Assembly (NCBI RefSeq): GCF_000002875.2
Contig: NC_009411.2
Span: 682,001-746,000 of the forward strand
Direction of reading: 5' to 3'
DNA from: Leishmania infantum JPCM5
Lineage: Eukaryota > Euglenozoa > Kinetoplastea > Trypanosomatida > Trypanosomatidae
DNA: 64,000 nt
In this document: in pieces, positions 52,496 through 62,850 of the stretch
Numbering within the stretch: the first letter of the stretch is position 1
How the letters are laid out: each line of letters opens with the position of its first letter
Made by a program: the position numbers and the translations under genes
Notes under the pieces: generated by a model
Seen by the model: only the letters and a program-made list of their open reading frames with translations
The model's database searches: none
Told to the model about the DNA's origin: nothing

Positions 52496-52931
52496 ATATG
52501 TATCTACTCCAGACGTCATTGCCTCATCAGAGAGAGAGAGAGTGCACCTGCTGGAGACAAGCGAAGGAAAAGTGAAAGCGGCAAAGGACCGCCGTTCAAG
52601 CAAGACTCCATGGGCCAGTCGGTGCTTCGAAAAAAGATGTAGGGGAGAGAGTTGTCGAAGTGGGCGAGCCATAACATACGCGCGCACCCCGTTCCCTGCA
52701 ACAGCCAATACGTCAACACTCATAGTATCTGGCCCCCTTTTCATCGCCCTGTGGCCCTCTCTCCCCTCCCCTTCGAACTTCGATGCCAAAACCCGCCCAT
52801 ACTTTTTGTCTCTCTCTCCTGCACCGTTTTCTCCACTTTACTCAACAGCGAATCCAGCTTCGGAGAGGCCCCACGATGACCCACACACCCAGCCACACAT
52901 CTCTATTTTCTCTCTCCTCATTCTATGCCCC
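52496..52931 (-). other. Presumed 3'UTR of TBCCD1
   Basis: No gene is seen. It contains a short GA run (52528-52542) and pyrimidine stretches on the plus strand near the TBCCD1 stop. Confidence 0.5.
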
Positions 52932-54647
52932 TCAGCCCACCGTTTTGCTAGGCGCAGTTGTGTGTGTCAAGTCCGCCAAGACGTGCTCTTGCCCCGTCTC
53001 CTTCAACCAGTCGCGAAACATGGATGTGACACGTTGGTGCAGCTCATCCACAAGGTCGCTGCGCCCCACCTCCCTCAGCCGCCCGGTGGCACTAGCAATC
53101 GCATCGTTCACATCACGCAGTCGCTGTAGGCGGCGGTTCATCGCGTCACGATACGGCGCCGGTAGGGGGCATGGGTTTGTACGGGTAACGTTGCTGAGGT
53201 TGGCGGACTGCGTCAAGGGGAAAGGCACGCTTTGGAATTCCGAAGGCGGCAGAATCGATTCGTGATTAGGCAGCCCCACGTTCCATACATTCAGTAGCGG
53301 ACTGATGCCGGAGCTGCTGATGTGCTGCTCCATGGCGGGGTAGAAAGAATTGTACGGAGCAAAACGCACCCCTCCCCCGGAGGACACGGATGTTGCACCG
53401 TTTACCCTGTTGCTGCTCGTTCCCGATGCCCTCACATCGCCGTTCAAGCCCTCATTCGGAATGAGAACTGGCGGTGTGTTCACACACACGTATAGCGTCA
53501 CGTTGGTGCAGTTGCTCACAATGACCGCCCCGCAAAGGGCAGAGATGGAGCAGTGATGGCAGTTCTGCACACTCAGCACGCCGCTCACCGGGCCCAGTGA
53601 GACAGTGCAGTTCGTGAGGGAGCTAAGAAGGGTGTGAGGGAGCACCGACGGGGCATAGATGTGCGTCTGCGAGCAGTTCGAGATGGTCAAGTTAGATGAC
53701 AGCAGACGGGACGCCATATCTGGCAGAAGGGCGTACGGCGTGATGTGCACCGTGTCGGCTAGGTTCTGGATGGTGATGTTGTTGAAGCCAAAGGCGTTCG
53801 CTACCGTCGCGGTGCCGCTGCCAACCTTCTTTATTTCGCCGTTGGAGCGGATGCGCACTCGCAGGTACTGGGAGAGAACCGCGACGTCGATCGTCTTCTC
53901 GTTAAACTGCCAGAGAAAGCTGATGCTGGGTCCGAACGGCTGCTCAACACCGTTCACGACCTCACGGAGCAGATAGCCAAGCTCCGCCGCGTCAGCCATG
54001 GTCAGACGAGACGCACGTGTAACTGCGACGGCGCTGATGAAGTCGTGCAGATGCTGCCGCACGTACTCGGCCACTGCCTCTGATGTGAACTTGTTAGGCG
54101 CGCCCGCCCGCTTGCGCTCTACAAAGAGCTGACAGAGCAAAAAGATAAGAAGCCCCGGCAGGCTCACCTGTCGCGCGGTGGAGGCGGCTGGCCAGCGACC
54201 TTGATCAACGGCGCCGCCCATCCTCTGCAGCAGGGCACGGTTGCTCTCCTGCCGCAGCTGAGCCACACTCGTCCGCTCTCCGCCCAAATAGGCCGGTGTA
54301 TTTTGGATGCAGCCCCCGCTTAAGGCGAAGAAGACGTCAAAAATGGCGTACGCAGTCGACTCGCGCAGCCCGAGCACCGTCATGGCCGTCTCCTTCCACT
54401 TGGCGAGAGAAATCGACGTCTTGCTGCCAGTGCTCTGCAGCACCTTCAGCACGGATGCCGTCGTCAGCCCGCTCGGCGCATTCAAGAGCGCACCGCAGTT
54501 CTCAAAGAAAATGGGGTTCACGCAGAACACCGCCTGTGGCGCCGCCGTCGAGCTGCCGGCGTCGCCGCCGCCGCTCCCGCTTGTGCTGGTGAGCTGGCTG
54601 GAGCCGCTGACGCTGCGGCCAAACGAGCCGCTCGGTCTCCGCGACAT
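52932..54647 (-). CDS. TBCCD1: TBCC domain-containing protein 1 (TBCCD1)
   Basis: A 571-residue protein related to tubulin cofactor C and RP2. In human cells and trypanosomes TBCCD1 helps position the centrosome or basal body and associated organelles rather than folding tubulin. The beta-helical C-CAP/cofactor-C-like domain (about 275-395) is seen as repeated short strands with Asn/Cys/Ser turns (NLTISNCSQTHIY, LTNCTVSLGPVSG, CHHCSISALCGAVIVSNCTNVTLYV). The family-specific block RFAPYNSFYPAMEQH follows at about 427-441. The N-terminus (about 1-45) is Ser/Gly-rich, and the segment between is helical. The arginine finger of cofactor C (for tubulin GTPase activation) is not evident, as usual for TBCCD1. 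ATG 54647 is the first ATG; the few upstream in-frame codons start from GTG. Confidence 0.88.
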   Translation of the reverse strand: MSRRPSGSFGRSVSGSSQLTSTSGSGGGDAGSSTAAPQAVFCVNPIFFENCGALLNAPSGLTTASVLKVLQSTGSKTSISLAKWKETAMTVLGLRESTAYAIFDVFFALSGGCIQNTPAYLGGERTSVAQLRQESNRALLQRMGGAVDQGRWPAASTARQVSLPGLLIFLLCQLFVERKRAGAPNKFTSEAVAEYVRQHLHDFISAVAVTRASRLTMADAAELGYLLREVVNGVEQPFGPSISFLWQFNEKTIDVAVLSQYLRVRIRSNGEIKKVGSGTATVANAFGFNNITIQNLADTVHITPYALLPDMASRLLSSNLTISNCSQTHIYAPSVLPHTLLSSLTNCTVSLGPVSGVLSVQNCHHCSISALCGAVIVSNCTNVTLYVCVNTPPVLIPNEGLNGDVRASGTSSNRVNGATSVSSGGGVRFAPYNSFYPAMEQHISSSGISPLLNVWNVGLPNHESILPPSEFQSVPFPLTQSANLSNVTRTNPCPLPAPYRDAMNRRLQRLRDVNDAIASATGRLREVGRSDLVDELHQRVTSMFRDWLKETGQEHVLADLTHTTAPSKTVG

Positions 54648-55319
54648 CCCTGGGATACAGGCTTTCTTGGGGTGGGGAGGGGGGGACACTTCAGACAGTT
54701 AAAGCCGCCCACACAGGCAATAAGCCTCCGACGTGATCGACTCCACTACAGATGCCAGTCCCTCTTCCTTGAAAGACAAGTCGTGAGGTGCGATGAGCAA
54801 GAGACGCGGAGAGGTAAGGTGTGGTTTGCAAGTGGCGCTCATGCACGCGCGAGTGTGATGGCCGATCGGTCAAGCGCACGCGCCAAATCAGCGGAAACCG
54901 AAAAGGGAGGACGTGAGAGAGAGAAAAAAAAAGACGCTAAAGTCTTTGGTCATCGCGCACCCCACCACGGAAGTCCCTCGCCACGGCTGAAAAAGAGGAG
55001 CGTCCCCTCCTCCTACGCCCCTCCACCCCCCGCACCACCCCCAGCGCACTTGGGCAGACCGTATGCGTCGCATACCCCGCGCACGCCAGCACAAACACCC
55101 TCACGCATCTCCGTGAGGGCGGCCAAGACTTGTTCCACACACGCCACGGTTACGGCTGAAGATGCATGTCCGCGGCGATGGCGCGTGTGTGTCTGCATCT
55201 AGAAGGCCAGTCGTCGCAGGCCCGCAGAATTACACGCACCTTTATTTTCGTGGTGGCCCATCCTTTTCACGCGCAGAGAAAAACACGACACTCAATCAGA
55301 AAAGAACGCCATGAAGAAA
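54648..55319 (-). promoter_or_regulatory. Intergenic region upstream of TBCCD1
   Basis: No gene is seen. Purine-rich plus-strand stretches (54,898-54,935) are pyrimidine tracts on the minus strand and could serve as splice signals for TBCCD1. Confidence 0.4.
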
Positions 55320-55835
55320 TACAACGATTGCTTCCCACCGTGTCCATTATATGCCAGCCCCCCTCCCGACAAGTCAGCAGACATATACGCACGTACAACC
55401 ACGGCTCCGCCTTGCCTCTGCTGCACCACGGCTATGCCAAGCAGCAGGGCCGACCAACACCGCTTGGCGCCGCTCAGCCCACCGCAATGCCACTGCGTAC
55501 ACCGCAGGCTAAGCCCAGAACGACGCTCGACATCACTGCAACGCCGCGAATGCCGAAAAACAGCAGGCGGGTGTGTACACCTGTTGAAATGGTCGACACG
55601 ATGCGTAGTGAGCCGGCACAAGCGTGATCACCATGGTCACACGTCTCTTCGGCACGGCGCCAGCAACGACCTGTCCGCCGACGCCACGAGTCCGCCAGTC
55701 CGTACCCCCGAGGGCAGGCTGGGCAGGCTGCTTGACTTCCCCAGAAAGAGCCGGTACTGGGCCCTGTGATGCCACAGACTGAGGTGACCGACAGAAACAG
55801 GGAATATGCTGGCTGTGAAAAAAAAAGAGAAAAGC
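55320..55835 (+). mobile_element. SIDER2-like retroposon, copy 2
   Basis: Bases 55432-55711 are identical to 1974-2253. The 3' part (55,712-55,800) has a short GGGCAGGCT direct repeat and the GTACTGGGCCCTG block shared with the 52 kb copy. It ends with an A-rich tail (55,817-55,832) on the plus strand. It lies in the presumed 3'UTR of CWH43 but antisense to it. Confidence 0.72.
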
Positions 55836-57501
55836 ACTAGGAATCAAACCCCAAATCGAGAAAAGGAAAAGGCAGCAGAAACGCGCCCCCATCGTCGGCA
55901 CAGTAAAAGGAGCGAAAGAGGAAGATAGAAGGCAGCAGAAGCCGAGGCGAGCTCTATCACTGAGTGTCCACCCCCCCCCTTCCTTCTCCATTTGGCGAAC
56001 TTGCGCGCGTGCGCGTGTGGGTGTGGGTGTCATTGTCCCTCAGATATGCACTGGAGAGACAACTTCAATCAGCGCATACTACGAGAGAGGGCGTAATACA
56101 CAAGCGCGTGTGCTGGCAACCGCCGGGCAAGCGCTGCCAAGACGAAGGCCCCACCTCAGTCTTGCCAGAGAGCGCCAAGGAGAAGCACCACAACAACGAC
56201 AGAGGCAACGAAAGAAAGGAGGAGATCACCAAAGAAAAAGGCAAACCGAGCACGCAACACGAGAAAATCGCCTGAGATGGACCCGCACGTGACACGCAGA
56301 GGAGAGAGTGGGAGACGACGATGGTGACAATGACGATGACGACGGCAATGATGATGCGTGCGTTCTTTCTTTTTTATTGACTGGGAAAGACGAAAAACGA
56401 TAAAGCGCCTGTCACTTGCGTGCTGGCTTCGTGACGGCGTGCACACCATGCGCAGAGGTGCGATGGGATGCGAGTGCGCTTGCGTAGGAGAAAATCGATC
56501 TCTCTCTCTCTTCCCTTGTGCGTGTGTGTGCGTGTGTGCGCCCCGCTCCCTTTCGCTCTTGGAGAGCGATGGAAATGGAAAGAGCGCGCCTCTTTCGTGT
56601 ATAAGACGAAAAGACACAAGGAAAACGCGCGAATAAGAGAGAGAAAACCGCCCAACAGCAACAACGAAAATAAAAATAAGCGACATGAATAATAGCACGT
56701 TAGCACACACGCACACAGAAAAGTGCGGCGTCATGCGCATCATGCAAGAAGTGACAAGTTCTGGGGGAAAGAGGGAAGAAAAATGTCGTCTTATTCAACG
56801 ATGAAAAGAAAAGGGAAGGCACGCTAGGTGGGCAAGACATGGTTGCCGAAGAAGCACCAACCGGGGGAAAAGACGAAGGGGGTGGGAGGGAAGGTTTCGC
56901 CAACGCGTTGCACACATAACGCACAGGAACGAAAGAGGAAAAGAGCAAACGCCGCCGACACACGCTCACTGCGCTCAAGGCGTGAGGCAGAGCAGGAGTA
57001 GCATCTTTTACAACGGAAGGAGAGAGAGAGAAACCACCCGAACCTATGTGCGACCTGGCCTCTCTCCTTCTCTTGGCCACGGCAGAGGCAGCAGCAGCAC
57101 TAAGCGTTGCGGCTTGCCGGCCGCCGCCGCTGCCCCCTCCTCCCTCCTTTCGTCATATGCATGCACACCAGCAACGCTTCCCAGCACCTTTCAAGCATAG
57201 AGACCGCGAGAGCACATCCCTATCCTTGCAAAACGACACCTCCGCAAACAGATGAAGTGATCACAAACTCCTTCAGGGAAGAGGGCAGAAGGAAAGCAGG
57301 CAGACATATATATATATATATGAAAAGCCTAAGTATAGTGTCCATGCACATATGGACGCGCAAGTTCGAGAGCAGGCAACGTGTTCACCTTGCGGAGGTC
57401 AGGATGATGGCGAAAACATACGGCCGGCCCTCCCTGCTGAGTGTCTTTCTTCGGTGCTCGTCGCTTTTTCGCGTCGCAACCACATTTCCAATCCGCTTAC
57501 T
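55836..57501 (-). other. Presumed 3'UTR of CWH43
   Basis: No gene is supported. The plus strand is purine- and CA/TG-rich, and a small (TA)n run lies at 57306-57322. Nothing else was recognised. Confidence 0.5.
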
Positions 57502-60500
57502 TCACGCACGTTTCTCGAACGCGAGCTGGATGACCTGAATTTCCGTGTCGGACAGCAGTTCCACCCCGTGGTCGACGATGCGCCACCAATCGAACAGGCG
57601 CACCTGGTAAGGTTGCAGCTTCCCCGCATCACCTACCACCTCGTCTACCGTAGCGCCGGTCTTGTATAGGCAGTACTGGCAATATCGATCCATGAACTCG
57701 AACCGCGGGTGAGCGTTCGTGTAACGGCCGGTGTCATTGTAGTAGAAATGGCGTGGCGGCTTGTCCGCTGGCGGGCGGCGAAAGTGGCTGTCCACCTGCA
57801 TGCCTTCCTCCAGATAGCCTACGTATTGAAACTTCACCTCGATGTCAAAGTCTGTCTTTTTGACTGGCTTCTTTGTGGGCACCGGTAGCTCCTCCTCGTA
57901 GCCGCCGCGATCCCACAGCCGCGCCCACGGGTGCTGCCGGTACATCTCCAGCCCAGCGTCGCGAAACTTGCCCGGCGCCTTCGGGTCTGTGTACTCCTGA
58001 TACCGCTCCTTCATTCCGGGATGGGTGACAAGGTAGCCGAGCCACATGGACGGCCCCGGATTCGACAGGACGAGCCGCCCGAGAAACTGGGACTGCAGCA
58101 AGCCGTCCGCCCAGTGTTCCGTGTTGCCGAAGTGGCCGACGTACGTGTGCACCGGCAGACCGTACACATCCAGCACCGCGTGAATGACGCATGCCAACTC
58201 GCCGAGAGGGGATGGGATGACGTAGCGGCGCACGTCGAGGATGGGGTAGCGGGTAACGAGGGCGCATCCGTATGTGTTGTCGAGGGCGGTGGGGCCGTAG
58301 TCCGTGTAGCGGAAGCCGAGGTGGTACGAAACGTAGTCGACCATGTCGCGGTTGCCGTTCGTGAGATGCATGCTGTCACTCTCCAGCAGCCCGATCACGC
58401 TGGCCTCCGTCTTGCGCAGCTCCTCCACGATGCGGGAGAAGGAGTCGACGTTGTAGTTGTCCAACCCAAAGTGGACCGTCCAGATCGCTCCGGAGAAGAA
58501 AGTCATCGCCTTAGCGGCCTCCCAGACGTCAATGCGGTCCTCGCGGCTGAGATGCGTCAGATTGAACTTGGGGTCCACCGGAACGCCGTCCTTCGACTCC
58601 GTAATGTTCTTGCCCATGCTCGCCATTGCATCCTCGAATCGCTCCTGGTAGTAGATCGTCTCGAACTTCTTCATGTAGGGGTCCGTGATGATGTTGCGCT
58701 CCCTGCGCAGCTCAATGAGCATCTTGTGCAGGTGCAGCACCTCCTCTTGGAACTGGATGGCCGTCTTCTTGTTCGCTGGGAATGTGGCATCGGCGCCGCC
58801 CATGGTAACCCGTCCGATAAACACCCACACAAAAGAGAAGGCGATGATGATGATGACCATCATCTGGATGGAGCGCTGCTTCCGCGCCGCAGCAACATCC
58901 GTGATGGCAGCGGCGACCGCGCGAGAGCTGCGGATGCGACGCGCCACAATCCAGGCGGTGAGGTACAGCGTGCCGACATGCGCCAGGATGAGAGGCCGCG
59001 ACTTTTCGCGCACCAGCCACGCCATCGGCACAAACGGGTAAGAGATGCACAGCGCGTAGAGGACGCAGAAGGAGGTCACGCATAGGAGCCAGGTGAACTC
59101 GAAGGACACGAAGAAGGAGCACTCGTGACTGATAACGGCCTCTGTGTCCGTCGCATCCGCGATCTGTGCAAAGCGGCGGTCGCGCTGGTGCGCCCACGTC
59201 ACCTCCATCGCGAAGGGGAAGAGCACACCCATGCAGAAGGTGAAGCCGAGGCCGCCCATGAAGGCCACATGCTTGCTACCCCAAAATGTCTCTTGCGCCT
59301 CCCAGTACTTCACATCCACCTGCGCCCTCGGCGTGTCCATCGTCACGGGGTACCCGTCGTGCGGCACCTCATACGTGAAGTTTGTCTGCCGCGTGGCAAA
59401 AAGCATCAGCGTAGTGTTGAGAGCCAAGAGCACACCGAAGCGGGCCCAGGAACCGCCAAAGACGGCGTAGAGCGCGCGTCGCACGATGTCAGGGTGGCCC
59501 TTGGGACGCAGCAGCACGAGCGCGAGAGGAAGGACGTCCGTAGAGTAGTACAACCCAGCTGTGAAGACGCCTGCGATGACGAGATTCGCTGGGAAAGGCT
59601 CCACCGCGAGCATGCGTGGAATGTAGTTGGGGCAGATCAAGAACGTGATGCCGATGCTTGTGATGCACCCACACAAAACACCGAGCAGCGCCGGGGACGG
59701 CGGCGTGTAAAGCGTGGCGATGGCCGACACAGTGTTCTCGTTCACCTCGTCGACCTGGCTCAGACTAAAGTGGACGCCGCGGATATCGGCACCGTCAGCG
59801 ACCTTCTTGCCAATGCAGTCGGTGTGCGAGGCGTCACGGCCGCCGCTCGAGGTGCTCACGTAAAAGTCCTGGATTTCCTCAGCATCGCTGTCACGATGCG
59901 AATCGCGCATCCGCGGTGTCGTCGCGCTCATCTGCGCGGCAGAAGGCGCGCTGCACTGCTGCTGTACCTCCTCCTTCAGCGTATTGCCCATCATGGCATG
60001 GCGGTAGATGATGGTGGTGAAGATCAGGCCCAGCAAGATGCCGTAGATGCTGCCGTAGAAGGGGTTTGTGAAGAAGGGCGACACGCCCACATGCTGCACA
60101 CGGAGAAGCATGCAGAGAACCAACCCGAGCGGCAGCGTCATTGTCATGCGGCGGCTGTCCTCATTGCCCACCGCCCATGCACGCTTGAGCGTCACGGTGG
60201 AGGGGTATAAAAAGCGTGTGTAGAGCGCCAGCGAGAGGAACAGTGGACCCACCGCGACCACCAGAATCTTCTTGCCGGGATTCCAGCGGATGACCTGGTG
60301 GAAGTGGGAGATCGACGCCAGCGCGTAGAAAAGAATGTACATGGGCACCGTGCGGTAACTGAGGCCGATCGGCACATGCGATGGCTTCAGCCAGGTCCGT
60401 GCACAGATGCACGGCCCTGTGGCCCATCGACGAAAGGCGCTGATGCGCAACAGGCACGGAGCGCCGAGCACCAGCAGCGAGGACACCTCCCACGAGAGCG

Positions 60501-61674
60501 ACATGGCGATGAGCGGCATAAAGTACATGTGCTGGATGAGGTGCACCGCCATTTCGAAAAACATGTGCGCCCAGTACAGATCGCAGATCCACAACGACAG
60601 CCTCGACGGCGCGCTGCAGAAGCTGAAGCGGTGCAGAATGACATTGCGATCGAGGAAGAACTCGCCCGTGGTGGTACGCGGTGGGGAGGTGAGCGGCATC
60701 GTATCCTCGGCAGCAGCACCGCTGTCGCGCTCTGGCGTCGCGTCGCCATCGCCGTTGAAAACCGGCGCCCCGACGTCGACGTCGCCGTCAGCATGTCTAT
60801 CCTTGGCGCCGTCTTTCGCGCCTTTGACCCGCGGCGGCGACTTCGCTCCGCTAGCGCGGTGGGCGCGACGAGCATAAAGCTTCCGGTAGAAACTCGGCGG
60901 CCCGCTCAGCCACCAGCCCTCCTGCCTTAAGTCAAACCAAGCCGAGCCGTCAAAGATGATGTTGAAGATGGAGAACACCCACTCGCATATGTTCGACAAG
61001 CTGAGTGAGCCGTTTGCACACGTGCGGAGGTAGTAGCTGTAGCAGCAGACGACGCCAACGGTACCGACGACCTCGCCACAGAGGCAAACGCGCTTGACCG
61101 CGTACGAGGCGGCGGCGTCTTGCGGGGTAGGGTAGATGGCCATGTTGAACTGATTGCGCCGCACCAGCATCGTCACGGCCACCTGCAGCACAAGGCAGAA
61201 GGGGAGGTAGGGGCAGAAGCCAAGGTTGTGGTAAGTGAGCGACTCCTTCGAGCTCACTACAGAATACACGGAGGCCCCGATGAGTCGCCACATATCAGCC
61301 CAAAGTGCCAGGAGCGCCAAGAAGGCGTTGCTGCTCAGGAAGGCCTTCCACGAGCTGCGAAAGCCGTACAGGTCCGCCATGCCACGTGAAGCTCTTTGCC
61401 AAAAGACGTTGAATAAAGAGATGCTGGCGCCCAAGCGGAACGGGGCGCACAAGGCGAAGGCCACCCGCCACGTCTGCCTCTCCGGCATCATGTCACCGAT
61501 CGTGGCGCTGATGCTAGGCCAGAACTCGTAGTGGTGCTCCCCGCATGACGTCACCATAATATCGCTCCAGTGGAGGACGCCGGCCATGTAGAGGCAGGCA
61601 AACAGCGCGTACCCCGTGGTCAGGGCATAGATCAACGCCGCGTACGATGATGGAATGTAAAACACGTGCCGCAT
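57502..61674 (-). CDS. CWH43: CWH43-type GPI-anchor lipid remodelling protein
   Basis: A 1390-residue multi-pass membrane protein. The N-terminal third begins with a PGAP2/FRAG1-like membrane domain. The middle (to about 1000) has many further hydrophobic helices interrupted by polar loops (about 280-330 and 585-645). The C-terminal part (about 1055-1390) matches the nuclease/phosphatase-like CWH43 C-domain: TVHFGLDN, VIGLLESDS, GNRDMVD, TDYGPTALDNTYGCALVTRYPI, SPLGELACVIHAVLDVYG and a final LSDTEIQVIQLAF. Yeast Cwh43 exchanges GPI-anchor diacylglycerol for ceramide in the ER; the reaction in this organism is not known to me. Both parts are fused in one chain, as in yeast. It is longer than yeast Cwh43 (about 950) because of the extra loops. 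ATG 61674 is the first codon. It is the first complete gene of the minus cluster seen here. Confidence 0.92.
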   Translation of the reverse strand: MRHVFYIPSSYAALIYALTTGYALFACLYMAGVLHWSDIMVTSCGEHHYEFWPSISATIGDMMPERQTWRVAFALCAPFRLGASISLFNVFWQRASRGMADLYGFRSSWKAFLSSNAFLALLALWADMWRLIGASVYSVVSSKESLTYHNLGFCPYLPFCLVLQVAVTMLVRRNQFNMAIYPTPQDAAASYAVKRVCLCGEVVGTVGVVCCYSYYLRTCANGSLSLSNICEWVFSIFNIIFDGSAWFDLRQEGWWLSGPPSFYRKLYARRAHRASGAKSPPRVKGAKDGAKDRHADGDVDVGAPVFNGDGDATPERDSGAAAEDTMPLTSPPRTTTGEFFLDRNVILHRFSFCSAPSRLSLWICDLYWAHMFFEMAVHLIQHMYFMPLIAMSLSWEVSSLLVLGAPCLLRISAFRRWATGPCICARTWLKPSHVPIGLSYRTVPMYILFYALASISHFHQVIRWNPGKKILVVAVGPLFLSLALYTRFLYPSTVTLKRAWAVGNEDSRRMTMTLPLGLVLCMLLRVQHVGVSPFFTNPFYGSIYGILLGLIFTTIIYRHAMMGNTLKEEVQQQCSAPSAAQMSATTPRMRDSHRDSDAEEIQDFYVSTSSGGRDASHTDCIGKKVADGADIRGVHFSLSQVDEVNENTVSAIATLYTPPSPALLGVLCGCITSIGITFLICPNYIPRMLAVEPFPANLVIAGVFTAGLYYSTDVLPLALVLLRPKGHPDIVRRALYAVFGGSWARFGVLLALNTTLMLFATRQTNFTYEVPHDGYPVTMDTPRAQVDVKYWEAQETFWGSKHVAFMGGLGFTFCMGVLFPFAMEVTWAHQRDRRFAQIADATDTEAVISHECSFFVSFEFTWLLCVTSFCVLYALCISYPFVPMAWLVREKSRPLILAHVGTLYLTAWIVARRIRSSRAVAAAITDVAAARKQRSIQMMVIIIIAFSFVWVFIGRVTMGGADATFPANKKTAIQFQEEVLHLHKMLIELRRERNIITDPYMKKFETIYYQERFEDAMASMGKNITESKDGVPVDPKFNLTHLSREDRIDVWEAAKAMTFFSGAIWTVHFGLDNYNVDSFSRIVEELRKTEASVIGLLESDSMHLTNGNRDMVDYVSYHLGFRYTDYGPTALDNTYGCALVTRYPILDVRRYVIPSPLGELACVIHAVLDVYGLPVHTYVGHFGNTEHWADGLLQSQFLGRLVLSNPGPSMWLGYLVTHPGMKERYQEYTDPKAPGKFRDAGLEMYRQHPWARLWDRGGYEEELPVPTKKPVKKTDFDIEVKFQYVGYLEEGMQVDSHFRRPPADKPPRHFYYNDTGRYTNAHPRFEFMDRYCQYCLYKTGATVDEVVGDAGKLQPYQVRLFDWWRIVDHGVELLSDTEIQVIQLAFEKRA

Positions 61675-62099
61675 ACTTTGCTCTCCCTATGTGGTTGTGT
61701 GTATGTCTAAGCATGTGCAGAGAGGCAGGGGTATGCTGGTAGTGAGAAGAGCAGGCACGAAACAGGAGCAGAGGAGCAGCAGAGGCACAGGGAGAAGGAA
61801 GCCGGGATAACGAGAGACACGTGCTGGTTTGGCGCGCACAGGGTAGAAGGGGGCTGAGTGGGGTGGGGGTAGCAAGGATGCGAAGAGACAAGGAAGCAAT
61901 AGAACAAGGGAAACACGAGCGAGAGAGATGTGGGGAGAGCCTGTGCGAACGAACAGAGACATACCCACACACAAACAGGACAGGGAAGAGCGGTGAGTGT
62001 TCATGTTGAAGGTTTCTCGGCGGATATAAAGGTAGAGAGGGGAAAGGACTGCAGCGACAGAGGGACGGAAGGGGGCAAGCACACATGAACAGACATATA
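61675..62099 (-). promoter_or_regulatory. Leader region of CWH43
   Basis: Purine-rich on the plus strand, giving long CT-rich tracts on the minus strand that suit spliced-leader addition. The nearest minus-strand AG to the ATG lies around 61,700-61,740. No gene is seen. Confidence 0.4.
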
Positions 62100-62850
62100 C
62101 GCCCCTCCCCCAGGAGAGAGAAGTAGTGCTGGGGTGCCCCTCACCCGGCTACCCTTAGGAGGGGGAGCGGACGACGGTAGTGCGCGCACGTCCACTTGAG
62201 TGTCCCGCGGGGGCGCATCCGCACATGTATGACGGTTTGCGGTGGCTTTTGGTTTCGTGGCTCTACACAGGATGTGGTAGTGAGAGGCCTCGCCTCCAAC
62301 GCGCCCCTTTGCAAGTGCCACCCCTCCGCCCTGCCGGCGAGAGACACGGCGATTTACCAATTTGTCTGCTGAGCGCACGTATCCTGCCGTAGCCTGAGGG
62401 GTGGGGGCTGCGCCTTCTACGCAGCCTGGCTCTGTCATCGTTACATGTGCCCGGCGCCGACAAGCCCTGCGCTTCCTGCAGCCGTCATCTTTGGCTCAGG
62501 CGCCAAGTCCCCCAGGGTGTCCCAGGGTGCGATCTGCACGGAGACGCGGGTGCGCTCGTCGAGGGAGACTCCCTCGCCATCGGGCCCGAAGACTGTGAGC
62601 GTGCGACCGCCCATCCAGACCAGAGCCCGGCACGCGCACACCGAGCGCGACGCGTGGCGTCGGGGGGGTTTGAAGCGAAGCAGCGCCGCTACAGCGACCA
62701 CTCGTCGGGTGTGTAATGCCCCATTCGCTCTTGATGGGGTGCGAGAGGTGTGGGCAGTGTGCCCTACATATATGTGTGTGTATGCGAGTACTCGCAGCCA
62801 GGGGTACTTCGGCGTGTGAGGTGTGGGTGGGGCCCACAAGCGATCAGCTC
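62100..62850. other. Possible decayed retroposon or gene relic
   Basis: GC-rich, with few microsatellites compared with its flanks. On the minus strand, 62,620-62,441 reads as protein-like sequence (WMGGRTLTVFGPDGEGVSLD, then IAPWDTLGDLAPEPKM) ending in a stop. No clear similarity to the other SIDER2-like copies was found by eye. It could be a diverged ingi/L1Tc-related element or an unrelated relic. Confidence 0.25.

Noticed and set aside
54645..54689. Upstream extension of TBCCD1 beginning at GTG
   Set aside because: ATG 54647 is available and the added codons are Pro-rich leader sequence; non-ATG starts are not expected here.
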